A DNA stretch of 64,000 bases from Vibrio pomeroyi (lineage in GTDB: Bacteria; Pseudomonadota; Gammaproteobacteria; Enterobacterales; Vibrionaceae): NCBI RefSeq assembly GCF_024347595.1, contig NZ_AP025506.1:1612001-1676000 (forward strand), written 5' to 3'. Below, in pieces: positions 17,911 through 26,698 of this stretch. Each line of letters opens with the position of its first letter. The first letter of the stretch is position 1. Position numbers and translations under genes: made by a program. The notes under the pieces are model-generated. The model ran no database searches and was not told where the DNA came from. It saw only the letters and a program-made list of their open reading frames with translations.

Positions 17911-18752
17911 AAGCGAGATTCCCTATCACGTTCGTCCCTCACTGTAGGGAATGACGATGTGGGATATACCTTGTAGTGGAAATCGATGAGATTGTAGTTC
18001 CTTATAGTCGAAAGTGACGAACCTAACGTTGGCACGATTTCTTGGCGTCATTCCAGAACCGAGGGACGAGGTATCAGGAATCTCAACCACAAGTGAGATT
18101 CCCTATCACGTTCGTTCCTCACTGTAGGGAATGACGATGTGAGGAAACCTATTACTTTACGGAATGACGGGGTGGGATATCCCTTGTAGTGGAATTCGAT
18201 GCGATTGTAGTGCCTTGCAGTCGAAAGTGGCGAACCTAACGTTGGCTCGATTTCTTGGCGTCATTCCAGAGCCGAGGAACGAGGTATCAGGAATCTCAAA
18301 CCACAAGCGAAATTCCCTATCACGTTCGTCCCTCACTGCAGGGAATGGCGGGGCGGGGTGCACCTTGTAGTGGAATTCGATGCGATTGTAGTGCCTTGTG
18401 GTCGAAAGTGACGAACCTAACGTTAGCTCGGTTTCTTGGCGTCACTCCAGAACCGAGGAACGAGGTATTAGGAATCTCAAACCACAAGCGAGATTCCCTA
18501 TCATGTTCGTTCCTCACTGTAGGGAATGACGATGTGGGGTATACCTTGTAGTGGAAACCGATGCGATTGTAGTGCCTTGTGGTCGAAAGTGACGAACCTA
18601 ACGTTAGCTCGATTTCTTGGCGTCATTCCAGAACCGAGGAACGAGGTATCAGGAATCTCAACCATAAGCGAGATTCCCTATCACGTTCGTTCCTCACTAT
18701 AGGGAATGACGGGGCGGGGTAGTCCCTCACTGTAGGAATGACGAGGTGAGGA
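17911..18752. repeat. Palindromic intergenic repeat array 1
   Basis: Four and a half tandem units of about 180 bp (one of 214 bp) begin near 17911, 18091, 18305, 18486 and 18666. Each unit holds GAGATTCCCTATCACG, then TTCCTCACTGTAGGGAATGA, then a spacer, then TCATTCCAGAACCGAGG and AGGTATCAGGAATCTC. The two halves are inverted relative to each other (TTCCCTA/TAGGGAA and TCATTCC/GGAATGA). Open frames inside are by-products of the repeat and are not genes. Related arrays lie at 29572, 40567, 42865 and 43745. Confidence 0.9.
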
Positions 18753-18795
18753 TATCCTTCACTTTAGAAGATGTGTAAGTGACAAAAGAGAGGAC

Positions 18796-19707
18796 ATGAT
18801 GCTTGATATCAATTTGTTGAAAACGTTTGTGACGCTCGCGGAGTACAAACATTTCGGGAAAGCGGCTAATGCACTACACATGACGCAGCCTAATGTGAGC
18901 TTGCATCTAAAGCAGTTAGAACAACAAACACGCATCAAGTTGATAGAGCGAAGCCCATTTCAACTGACTCAAGCGGGCGAGCGGTTATTAGAGACAAGCC
19001 AAAGAACGTTACTCGAACTGCAAATTTGTCAGGCCGATCTCAATGCGATTAACGACCTTAAAATAGGGACATTAACCATTGCCGTGAGTGACATCATTTC
19101 TCGATTCTTGTTGATTCGTCCTTTCCAGAAGTTCAAAGCGCAATATCCGGGTATCGACTTAACTTTGTTGAATACCACGTCGTCTCAGGCATCGAGCTTA
19201 GTTAAGAATGCTCAGGCAGATCTTGGGTTCGTGATTGCGAAAGAACAGCAAAACGAGTCGCTTTATTTTACCAAACTGCAAGAGCTTTCATGGTGTGCAC
19301 TCGGCGATGGATTGGATATCCAAAGCGCAAATAATTCGATAGAAAGTGAGTCCGAAGATGAAGGTGCAGAAGCGGAATTGACTTTGATTCTACTGGGTCA
19401 TGATACGAGAACACGTGACTTCATCGATGAAGGTTTACCAAGCTTAAACCTACCTAATCACAGAGTTATGGAAGTAGGGAGTGTAGATGCTCAAATCGAC
19501 TGGGCAGAAGCGGGGTTTGGGGTCGCTATCATTCCTGAGTTTGCGATATCAACCAAGCAGCACCTGAAATCCAAAGTGACACCATTGATGAATTTCTCTA
19601 GCACCAGCCTTGGCTACATCGTGAGGCAGAATCAAGTCTTGTCGAAAGCGACCAAGCAACTATTAGGCTGGGTGAATGATGAGATTACCCTGTTGCAAAA
19701 CCAATAA
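18796..19707 (+). CDS. LysR-family transcriptional regulator
   Basis: A 303-residue LysR protein. The HTH at residues 5-62 includes HFGKAANALHMTQPNVSLHL, followed by an effector-binding domain with a short acidic insertion around SIESESEDEGAEAEL. The ATG at 18796 (or 18799) follows SD AGAGAGG. It ends before a terminator at 19733 and is bounded upstream by repeat array 1. Its target is not evident. Confidence 0.88.
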   Translation: MMLDINLLKTFVTLAEYKHFGKAANALHMTQPNVSLHLKQLEQQTRIKLIERSPFQLTQAGERLLETSQRTLLELQICQADLNAINDLKIGTLTIAVSDIISRFLLIRPFQKFKAQYPGIDLTLLNTTSSQASSLVKNAQADLGFVIAKEQQNESLYFTKLQELSWCALGDGLDIQSANNSIESESEDEGAEAELTLILLGHDTRTRDFIDEGLPSLNLPNHRVMEVGSVDAQIDWAEAGFGVAIIPEFAISTKQHLKSKVTPLMNFSSTSLGYIVRQNQVLSKATKQLLGWVNDEITLLQNQ

Positions 19708-19732
19708 TTCCATCTTTCAGTCAGATCTATCT

Positions 19733-19757
19733 AAGCCCACCGCGTGTGGGCTTTTTT
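19733..19757 (+). terminator. Rho-independent terminator after lysR
   Basis: The stem AGCCCAC / GTGGGCT with a CGCGT loop and a following T-run lies 26 bp after the stop codon. Confidence 0.85.
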
Positions 19758-19859
19758 GTGTCGGTAAAGCATCGTCTTGCTCAGAGCAATAGGCTATAAA
19801 AATAACTTAAAGCTCGCGTCATTCATTCCTTCTGTAAATCAGAGCCTCAAAATTCATCG

Positions 19860-19929
19860 TTGACAAAGTTTGATTATCAAACTAAATTTCAATTAATTGC
19901 TTTGATTGTCAAGCTATTTGTTAATCAAA
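19860..19929 (+). promoter_or_regulatory. Promoter and operator of the CDF-marR operon
   Basis: TTGACA (19860-19865) and TAAATT (19883-19888) are 17 bp apart. The palindrome GTTTGATTATCAAAC (19868-19882) fills the spacer. A second site, TTGATTGTCAA (19902-19912), and a weaker third near 19917-19929 follow. A dimeric repressor such as the MarR protein encoded downstream would block RNA polymerase here; the assignment is inference. Confidence 0.65.
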
Positions 19930-19983
19930 GTTATCTTCTTAAGAAAGATCGTATCACTATCAACACGAGCTAAGGATGCTATT

Positions 19984-20979
19984 TTGAGTTCTCCAACACG
20001 CCATCAACACAACTTCTCTTCACACAATCAACAAGGTGAAAAACGCACTTTCTACGTTCTCTTGTTAACTGTCGTCACCATGGTTGTCGAGATTATTGCC
20101 GGTACTATTTACGGTTCTATGGCGCTGCTTGCTGATGGCTGGCACATGGGAACGCATGCAGCAGCGTTTGGTATTACCTTGTTCGCATACCGTTACGCCA
20201 AGAAGCATGCTGACAGTGAACGTTTCTCTTTCGGTACGGGCAAAGTCAGTGTATTAGGCGGTTACACCAGTGCGATAGCATTGGGTATTGTGGCGTTGTT
20301 GATGCTGGTGGAGTCAGTACATCGCTTGTTCAACCCACAGGCTATTCAGTTTAATGAAGCGATTATTGTTGCGTGTATTGGTTTGACAGTGAATGTCGTG
20401 AGTATGTTTTTGCTAGGGGATCATCATCATGACCACGGACATCATCATGGACACGAACACTCTCATTCTGAACATAAGGGACACAGCCACAATCATCAAC
20501 ATGAAGGACATCAAGAACACGCAGAGCACAAAGGGCACCATCACGATCACAACTTGCGTGCGGCCTACATGCACGTCTTGGCTGATACATTGACTTCTCT
20601 GTTAGCGATCGTTGCTCTACTATTTGGTAAGTTTTACGGTTGGAACTGGTTGGATGCCGCAATGGGTATGGTTGGTGCGGTTGTGATTGCCAAATGGACA
20701 ATGAACCTTATGAAACAGACAAGTCCAATCTTACTCGATCAGAATATTGACGATGAGTATCGAAACGGCATAACTGAAGCCTTAGCTCCTTATGCTGCCG
20801 TAACCGACTTACACATGTGGAAGGTGAGCGGGCATCACTACTCAGCGGCGATTACTCTTGAATCAAACAGCGATAAAAGCGTCTCTGAATATAAACAAAT
20901 GCTCGCCAAGTTTGATAAGATTAATCATCTTACTCTTGAAGTGCACTCAAACGGCCATGCGAAATATAGAACAGCTTAA
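19984..20979 (+). CDS. Cation diffusion facilitator, DmeF-like
   Basis: A 331-residue inner-membrane metal/proton antiporter with six predicted TM helices. The transport site pattern appears as LLADGWHMGTHA in TM2 and HVLADTLTSLLA in TM5. A very His-rich cytosolic loop of about 45 residues lies between TM4 and TM5, as in DmeF-type Co/Ni (and Zn) exporters. The likely start is the TTG at 19984 with SD TAAGGA 8 bp upstream; the frame is open from a TTG at 19906, which lacks an SD. The stop lies inside marR, so the pair is cotranscribed and translationally coupled. The metal cannot be assigned from sequence. Confidence 0.85.
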   Translation: MSSPTRHQHNFSSHNQQGEKRTFYVLLLTVVTMVVEIIAGTIYGSMALLADGWHMGTHAAAFGITLFAYRYAKKHADSERFSFGTGKVSVLGGYTSAIALGIVALLMLVESVHRLFNPQAIQFNEAIIVACIGLTVNVVSMFLLGDHHHDHGHHHGHEHSHSEHKGHSHNHQHEGHQEHAEHKGHHHDHNLRAAYMHVLADTLTSLLAIVALLFGKFYGWNWLDAAMGMVGAVVIAKWTMNLMKQTSPILLDQNIDDEYRNGITEALAPYAAVTDLHMWKVSGHHYSAAITLESNSDKSVSEYKQMLAKFDKINHLTLEVHSNGHAKYRTA

Positions 20980-21373
20980 TCAAATACTGACTGAGTTCTA
21001 CGATAAAATGTCTTCGTGGGAGCAATCTGTTGTCAAAGAAACGGGTTATTCCTTAGCACAAGTACATACCATCGAAGTGCTTGGTATGCATGGTGCGTTA
21101 AGAATGAAAGAGCTAGCAGAAAAGCTAGGCATCACTACTGGCACACTTACTGTTCAAATTGAGAAGTTGGTTAAGGCGGAGTTGATTGAACGCCATGAGC
21201 ACCCAACGGATCGTCGTGCGATTGTGGTGGCATTGACCGATGAAGGTCAGAAGATCCACGTTCATCACAACCAACTTCACTTGAACCTTGTTAATGAGTT
21301 AACGCAAGACATCGAAGAAGATGAGAAAGCCGTATTGCTAAAATGCCTGACTAAGATGGTAAAAGCGTTTTAG
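20957..21373 (+). CDS. MarR-family transcriptional regulator
   Basis: A 138-residue winged-helix regulator. The HTH and wing cover LRMKELAEKLGITTGTLTVQ and HEHPTDRRAIVVALTDEG. The ATG at 20957 lies inside the end of the CDF gene (23-bp overlap). The His/Glu-containing N- and C-terminal helices could bind metal, but no established site is recognisable. It probably represses its own operon through the palindromes at 19868-19929. Confidence 0.85.
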   Translation: MRNIEQLNQILTEFYDKMSSWEQSVVKETGYSLAQVHTIEVLGMHGALRMKELAEKLGITTGTLTVQIEKLVKAELIERHEHPTDRRAIVVALTDEGQKIHVHHNQLHLNLVNELTQDIEEDEKAVLLKCLTKMVKAF

Positions 21374-21429
21374 TCAGCCTTAGTTTCACACTCTAACTTA
21401 TTAGCTTCAAAGCGATTGACTAAGAAATC

Positions 21430-21470
21430 AAAAAATGGACCTGACTCGAATTGAGTAGGTCCATTTTTTT
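21430..21470 (+). terminator. Rho-independent terminator after marR
   Basis: A long stem AAAATGGACCT / AGGTCCATTTT with a 14-nt loop and a T7 tail. Because the stem has A-rich and T-rich flanks, it may act on both strands. Confidence 0.9.
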
Positions 21471-21940
21471 CGCCGTTTACGCTCAATAGTACAATCACCG
21501 ACCGATGGATTCATCGTTTAAAAACCAAGTCAAAACCTCCAATATTGCTCTTCGCTCTTACTTAGATACTGAGCCAAAAAAATGTCATTTATAACTATTC
21601 GTTCAATAATCGGCCAAAGTGTTTTAATTCAAAGCCTTACATAGCAAGGTGTTCAGGCGTTTACGCTCCGTCAAATAGCTGTCTCTCACTTTTATCATTC
21701 AACTAATGTACATGTAATAAAATTGTGTTATTGATAAATTTAACTTTAGAGGGCTGCTTCATTTGCTGTTTAAATGCAATTAAGAGCGTTATAGCTAGTG
21801 GACTCAGAAGCCACAGCTTTAGATGCTCATTATCGATATAAAAACCATAACAATAATCAGGTCGCGCGAGTTGGATACCCAATCTTCGATGCGATTTATT
21901 TAGATACTCATAGTTAATTTAGTAAAGACGAGTCACATAT
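21471..21940. other. Intergenic stretch upstream of the chemoreceptor
   Basis: About 470 bp of AT-rich sequence. I see no gene, no obvious repeat and no promoter that I would defend. Confidence 0.5.
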
Positions 21941-23722
21941 ATGAATATAAAGAAAAAGCTCTATTCATTGGGAATGTTTTCCATTTTCGGCATGATTTCA
22001 TTGCTGTTCACCACCTCACATTTTGCAGACACTAGCGCTAAAATGAGCGAAGCCAAGTTAGTGACTAAAGAACTAGAGGTTCGCTTGTTAAACCTGCGAC
22101 GCAATGAGAAGGATTTCTTATTGCGTAGCGACATGAAATACCTTGATAAATTTGACCAAAACTACAACAAATTCTTAGCGTCTGAATCTCAGCTCGCCAC
22201 CATTCTTAGTGACTTGGATTTGGTCAACAGCACGCATTTACGTGAAGACATCGAAACCTACCACACAAGCTTCGTGAACCTAGTAAGAGCCACGGAAGTG
22301 TATGGTTTAGCGAGAGACAAAGGCCTACTTGGTCAATTCCACGAGATTTTAGATACCATCAGTGCGCAAGTCACTGGCGACCAAAAAGTTGAGTTGTATC
22401 TGTTTAACGATCTGATCGAAAAGGGTGAGTTTGATCCGAGTGTTCTTTCTCTTACTTCAAGTGCAATGGCGGCGAACTCTGGTGCTTTAATAGAAGCGGC
22501 AAAGCAAGTGGTCGAACAAAAGCAAGTTATCGGTTTAAAACACAACGTTGGCTTATTGGGTGAAACACGCTCTGGCTCTCATGCAATTGAAACTCAGTTC
22601 AAAGAGTTCTCTGCGGTACTTGAGCAAGAAACCCAACAGCTGATGGACCGACTTTCTCTCATCAACAACATCTTATGTCTTGCGGTACTGGCATCGATCA
22701 TCTTGTTTAGCTGGTTAATCGTTCGTTCTATCGTCGGTAAGATTGAGTCTCTGCTTTCAGTCATTCGCAATATTGTTGACTCAAATGATGTGTCTATCCG
22801 TTCAACTGAAAATGGCAAAGATGAACTGGGTACGTTAGGCGAGTACTTCAACCAACTGTTGGACCAACTTGAAGGTTTGATTGCTGCGTCTCAGTCTAAA
22901 TCTCTACAACTAACTCAAAGCACTTCGAATATGCATGATGAGCTAGAGTCAGTGATCAAACAGTTTGAGGTTCAAGCGAACCACACCTCGACCATGACCA
23001 CATCCGTACAAGAGATGGTGCTGACGATTGGTGAAATCTCGGAAAGTACGTCGGTTGCGGCTGAAGGGGTTCATCAAGCGAAAGTGAATGCAGATAAAGG
23101 CCGTGAAGTGGTTGTCGATACCATCAACAATATTACTCAGTTGTCTGAACGTCTATCAAGCAGCCAAGACTCAATCAGCTCACTGAACCATCATGTTGAT
23201 CAAATCGGCGATGCAGTAAACATTATCCAAGGTATTGCAGAACAAACCAACCTGCTGGCATTGAATGCAGCGATCGAAGCGGCACGTGCGGGTGAGCAAG
23301 GTCGAGGCTTTGCCGTTGTAGCAGACGAAGTACGTGCATTGGCAAGCAGAACGCATCAATCAACTACTGAAATCACCAGTGTTGTTACTGCGATCCAAAG
23401 CCAAATGAACGCTTCAATGACCGAGATTGGCGAGTGTAACCAACAAGGCCAATTAACTCTGAAAGATTCTGAAGAGCTAGATGCCAGCCTACAGCTGATC
23501 TTAAGTGACATGGAGAGTATTCAAGGTAACTCTGAACGTATTGCATCAGCGATTGAAGAGCAGGGCGCAGTGATGGCACAAGTGAGTGATTCAATCACAG
23601 AGTTGAACACCATCTCGAATGACAACAATGCTTCAGCTCAACACTGTTTGATTGAAGTCGATAAAGTCGCAGAGCAAGCGAATGATATGGACCAAGCCGT
23701 AGCACAGTTCAAGACTTCGTAA
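21941..23722 (+). CDS. Methyl-accepting chemotaxis protein
   Basis: A 593-residue chemoreceptor. TM1 is at about residues 7-29, a helical periplasmic sensor spans about 30-240, TM2 about 243-266, a HAMP domain follows to about 320, and the signalling domain extends to the end. Its hairpin tip is [20 protein letters not shown]. The sensor resembles the helical-bundle type ([20 protein letters not shown]), whose ligand is usually unknown. Monocistronic; a terminator follows. Confidence 0.94.
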   Translation: MNIKKKLYSLGMFSIFGMISLLFTTSHFADTSAKMSEAKLVTKELEVRLLNLRRNEKDFLLRSDMKYLDKFDQNYNKFLASESQLATILSDLDLVNSTHLREDIETYHTSFVNLVRATEVYGLARDKGLLGQFHEILDTISAQVTGDQKVELYLFNDLIEKGEFDPSVLSLTSSAMAANSGALIEAAKQVVEQKQVIGLKHNVGLLGETRSGSHAIETQFKEFSAVLEQETQQLMDRLSLINNILCLAVLASIILFSWLIVRSIVGKIESLLSVIRNIVDSNDVSIRSTENGKDELGTLGEYFNQLLDQLEGLIAASQSKSLQLTQSTSNMHDELESVIKQFEVQANHTSTMTTSVQEMVLTIGEISESTSVAAEGVHQAKVNADKGREVVVDTINNITQLSERLSSSQDSISSLNHHVDQIGDAVNIIQGIAEQTNLLALNAAIEAARAGEQGRGFAVVADEVRALASRTHQSTTEITSVVTAIQSQMNASMTEIGECNQQGQLTLKDSEELDASLQLILSDMESIQGNSERIASAIEEQGAVMAQVSDSITELNTISNDNNASAQHCLIEVDKVAEQANDMDQAVAQFKTS

Positions 23723-23746
23723 GCTCAACATAACCAACTAATACCT

Positions 23747-23774
23747 AAGGCGCGGATCATCTGCGCCTTTTTTT
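23747..23774 (+). terminator. Rho-independent terminator after the chemoreceptor gene
   Basis: AAGGCGC / GCGCCTT stem, 9-nt loop, then a run of T. Confidence 0.9.
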
Positions 23775-23876
23775 TGTCTGGCATTTAAGAACTAATGTGT
23801 TGGGTAAACTTATACGGTAGGGAATAAAAAGAGTCAGTAGATAAGTATGACTAGAATATAAGAATGAGGTTTGAAG

Positions 23877-23909
23877 AAACGACCCAAGGGGGGAGGAGCA
23901 GGGTCGTTT
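23877..23909 (-). terminator. Hairpin downstream of the 79-residue protein gene
   Basis: The perfect 9-bp stem AAACGACCC / GGGTCGTTT encloses a purine-rich 15-nt loop. The U-tract is weak in both directions. It sits about 50 bp beyond the stop of the minus-strand gene. Confidence 0.5.
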
Positions 23910-23957
23910 GAGTGTTGCTTAGTTAAGCGATTATGTAGATTGTATAATCAACGTTGC

Positions 23958-24197
23958 TTACTTACTTCTGCCTTCTAAGACTTCGAGCGCTAAACCTACA
24001 GCTTTATCAATATTGTCGCAGCCCGACAACTTTCCTGAACTGATAGGCCCTAACACATTGGCATATAAGGAAAGTTGTTGGTTAAACGGCAAGCTTAATT
24101 GCTCATATAATCGCTGGCGGATCTCGGCATGTTGCTCAGGAGCCTGGGCAGCAAGGCCTTTTAAAGTGTCATAAATGAGAGTTGTAGTCGTGTTCAT
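23958..24197 (-). CDS. Hypothetical small soluble protein
   Basis: I do not recognise this 79-residue protein. It is mostly helical by composition, with no signal peptide or membrane segment; a GPISSGKLSGCDNIDKAVG segment has a P-loop-like look but no Walker pattern. Starts at ATG 24197, at 24203 or further upstream are all possible, and no strong SD helps. It is transcribed divergently from vpsL, with the vpsL promoter and palindromic sites between the two. Confidence 0.55.
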   Translation of the reverse strand: MNTTTTLIYDTLKGLAAQAPEQHAEIRQRLYEQLSLPFNQQLSLYANVLGPISSGKLSGCDNIDKAVGLALEVLEGRSK

Positions 24198-24354
24198 TCG
24201 CATCTTTATCTTTGAGTGGGGGATGCTTATTTTATGATCATTGGTGTTCTTTTTACTGTGATATAAATCATACAATAATATTTAATGGGATGAATTAAGT
24301 TCAATACAGCAATGGCGTTGAATCAAAGATTCTATGCAATAATGGCCTAATGCG

Positions 24355-24404
24355 TACTGAGTACAAATAATGCCTTTACAGCGTACTAAATACGCATTAA
24401 TATC
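24355..24404 (+). promoter_or_regulatory. vpsL promoter with two GTACYNNRTAC sites
   Basis: TTTACA (24376-24381) and TAATAT (24399-24404) are separated by exactly 17 bp. The palindrome GTACTAAATAC (24384-24394, extended GCGTAC...TACGC) lies in the spacer and a second site GTACTGAGTAC (24355-24365) lies upstream of -35. The same architecture recurs at 29316-29366. Confidence 0.7.
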
Positions 24405-24542
24405 ATGGCCAAGTTAGAGTTTGGTCAAGTTAACAGCGGAAGGGCACTGCCAAAGCTCGAAAATCGAAAGCATGTTTAACAAGTTGTTAGCGTGTAGAAG
24501 ACATCTTAAGTGGATGTATCATCTTGAATTGGCTTGGAAAAA

Positions 24543-25964
24543 ATGATTTCAAAAGAAAATCAGATACAAAATGGTGAATACGAAAGTATCGTCGCTCACA
24601 AAATGTTGGACTTACTTATCATCGTTACGACATTGCTCACAGCAAGTTGGTTGTACTTAGGAAACATCCCAAAGAACTACTTCATTCTGGCTGGTTTAGG
24701 CTGCGTGATTTATTTGTTGTTTGCTCAGAGCTTTGAGCTATACCGCAATCAAGATTTTACGACCACTTATCAAAAGACTCAGCGACTCACTATGTGTTGG
24801 GCCATGACGGTATTGGTTATTCTCATGTTGGCTTTTTTCGCTAAGCGATCAGAAGTCCATTCTAGAGTTGTGATCGCGATTTGGTTAATGGCAGTGCCAT
24901 ATTTCATGGTTTCTGCCCGTGCGCTGACACGATTAAGCAAACAAAAGCGATTTGCGCAAAACCAGTATCAAAACAAAGCCATCGTCATCGGAGCGACTGA
25001 AGCGGGCTATCACATGGCAGGAGCACTTGAAAAACGAGATTCAATTTTAACTTTTGAGGGTATTTACGATGACACAGAAACGAGCACTAACCAACAAGCA
25101 GCGAGCGCAACTGATGGAGTCGTGGCTTATCCGATCAAAGGCGATATTAAACAAGCGTTGGTTCTAGCTAAAGAAAGAAACTTCAAACACGTTTTTATCG
25201 CGTTGCAACCATTGGGTACAGAAAAGGTGAAAGCCTTGGTTGAAGAGTTCTCGGATTCGACCGCTCGTGTTTATGTTGTTCCGAACTTACAAACGTTCGA
25301 CTTAATGCAGTCGCGTTGGCGAACCATTAATGGTGTACCAACCGTAAGCGTGCATGACACACCATTCAATGGCGTGCGAACAGTTATTAAACGTATTGAA
25401 GACGTTGTGGCTTCGACCCTTATCTTAACCCTTATATCACCAGTGCTCGCCGCTGTCTCTATTGGTGTGAAGCTAAGTTCGCCAGGGCCAATTATCTTCA
25501 AACAGAAGCGTTATGGGCTTGATGGAAAAGAAATCTTGATTTGGAAATTCCGTTCAATGAGCACACAAGATAATGGATCAGTTGTGAAACAAGCGACAAA
25601 GAACGACCCGCGAGTGACGAAGTTTGGCGCTTTTATTCGCAAAACCTCACTTGATGAGCTACCCCAGTTCATCAACGTTTTGCAGGGCCGTATGTCGATA
25701 GTTGGGCCAAGACCACATGCAGTGGCACATAACGAAGAGTATCGCCAAATTGTAGGTAAATATATGCTTCGCCACAAAGTGAAGCCGGGGATCACTGGCT
25801 TAGCACAAGTGAGTGGCTACCGAGGCGAAACAGACACAATCGAAAAGATGGAAAAGCGCGTCGAGTACGACCTGAAATACATCCGCACTTGGTCTCTTTG
25901 GTTGGATATCAAAATCATAGTGATGACGGTATTCAAAGGCTTCGTCGGTAAAACGGCTTATTAA
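24543..25964 (+). CDS. vpsL: Undecaprenyl-phosphate sugar phosphotransferase, VpsL/WcaJ type
   Basis: A 473-residue initiating glycosyltransferase that loads the first sugar-1-phosphate onto undecaprenyl phosphate. Four N-terminal TM segments are followed by a Rossmann-like domain (KAIVIGATEAGYHMAG), one further TM segment near residue 295, and the C-terminal bacterial sugar transferase domain. The latter shows LIWKFRSM, TSLDELPQFINVL and MSIVGPRPHAV. The ATG at 24543 is preferred to a TTG at 24534. It is the first gene of the vpsL-vpsN-vpsO transcript. Confidence 0.9.
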   Translation: MISKENQIQNGEYESIVAHKMLDLLIIVTTLLTASWLYLGNIPKNYFILAGLGCVIYLLFAQSFELYRNQDFTTTYQKTQRLTMCWAMTVLVILMLAFFAKRSEVHSRVVIAIWLMAVPYFMVSARALTRLSKQKRFAQNQYQNKAIVIGATEAGYHMAGALEKRDSILTFEGIYDDTETSTNQQAASATDGVVAYPIKGDIKQALVLAKERNFKHVFIALQPLGTEKVKALVEEFSDSTARVYVVPNLQTFDLMQSRWRTINGVPTVSVHDTPFNGVRTVIKRIEDVVASTLILTLISPVLAAVSIGVKLSSPGPIIFKQKRYGLDGKEILIWKFRSMSTQDNGSVVKQATKNDPRVTKFGAFIRKTSLDELPQFINVLQGRMSIVGPRPHAVAHNEEYRQIVGKYMLRHKVKPGITGLAQVSGYRGETDTIEKMEKRVEYDLKYIRTWSLWLDIKIIVMTVFKGFVGKTAY

Positions 25965-26036
25965 CTACTTATCACCAACGCAATTTAGCCTGTTGATTGA
26001 ACAGGCTCTAATTCTTAATTTAACAACGAAACGAGC

Positions 26037-26627
26037 ATGAACATGTTTAAAAAGCTATATGGTTCTTTAGTGGTAATGCTAACCGTGTTTGCATCTACCG
26101 TAATCCACGCAAAAGCCGATCCGACTCTTTACACACTAACTGCTGGCGACACGATCAGCATTACTGTGTACGGAGAAGACAACCTAACGATTGAAGAACT
26201 TAAAATCGATAACCGCGAAACGGTCGATTACCCATACCTAGGAAAAATTACCCTAGGCGGTAAAACGCTAGAACAGCTTCAACAAGAGATCACCAAAGGC
26301 TTGAAAGGCAACGTGCTGATCAATCCAAAAGTGAACGTATCGATTGTTGAATACCGCAATATCTACGTTAACGGCCTAGTGAATAAGCCAGGCGGTTATG
26401 AATACGAACCAGACCTGACTGTACAAGAGGCGATCTCTTTAGCGGGTGGTGTGTTAACCAAATACCGTCGCAGTGCCAAGGTTTACCTGATATCAGAAGG
26501 TGAATATGAAGGTTATACGTCTGAAGAGCTATCAAAGGCGTTTGAAAGCGACACAGAAGACGAAGTAGCGCTGTATCAGAAGATTAAGCCGGGCGATACG
26601 TTGCACGTCATTGGTTCATTTTGGTAA
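26037..26627 (+). CDS. vpsN: Polysaccharide export protein, Wza/VpsN family
   Basis: A 196-residue exported protein. The signal peptide ends near HAKA/D (about residue 26), then a Poly_export domain (YTLTAGDTISITVYGEDNLT) and one SLBB domain (VNGLVNKPGGYEYEPDLT). It has no lipobox and is shorter than Wza (about 380 residues), lacking the C-terminal outer-membrane helix. Like VpsN it therefore needs a separate outer-membrane partner that is not obvious in this window. Confidence 0.88.
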   Translation: MNMFKKLYGSLVVMLTVFASTVIHAKADPTLYTLTAGDTISITVYGEDNLTIEELKIDNRETVDYPYLGKITLGGKTLEQLQQEITKGLKGNVLINPKVNVSIVEYRNIYVNGLVNKPGGYEYEPDLTVQEAISLAGGVLTKYRRSAKVYLISEGEYEGYTSEELSKAFESDTEDEVALYQKIKPGDTLHVIGSFW

Positions 26628-26698
26628 TAGTCAAATCGCGTTAAAACCAGAACCTCACGCACCCATTTCATTTAAATTTATTGAGAATACAACTCGCT

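Noticed and set aside
18164..18551. Open frames inside repeat array 1 on both strands
   Set aside because: The predicted peptides repeat the translated repeat unit and have no ribosome binding sites.
17911..18752. Regular repeats resembling a CRISPR array
   Set aside because: Units are about 180 bp with internally palindromic, near-identical spacers, no short unique spacers and no cas genes nearby.
20363..20701. Open frame opposite the His-rich loop of the CDF gene
   Set aside because: Antisense of CAT/CAC-rich codons, not a gene.
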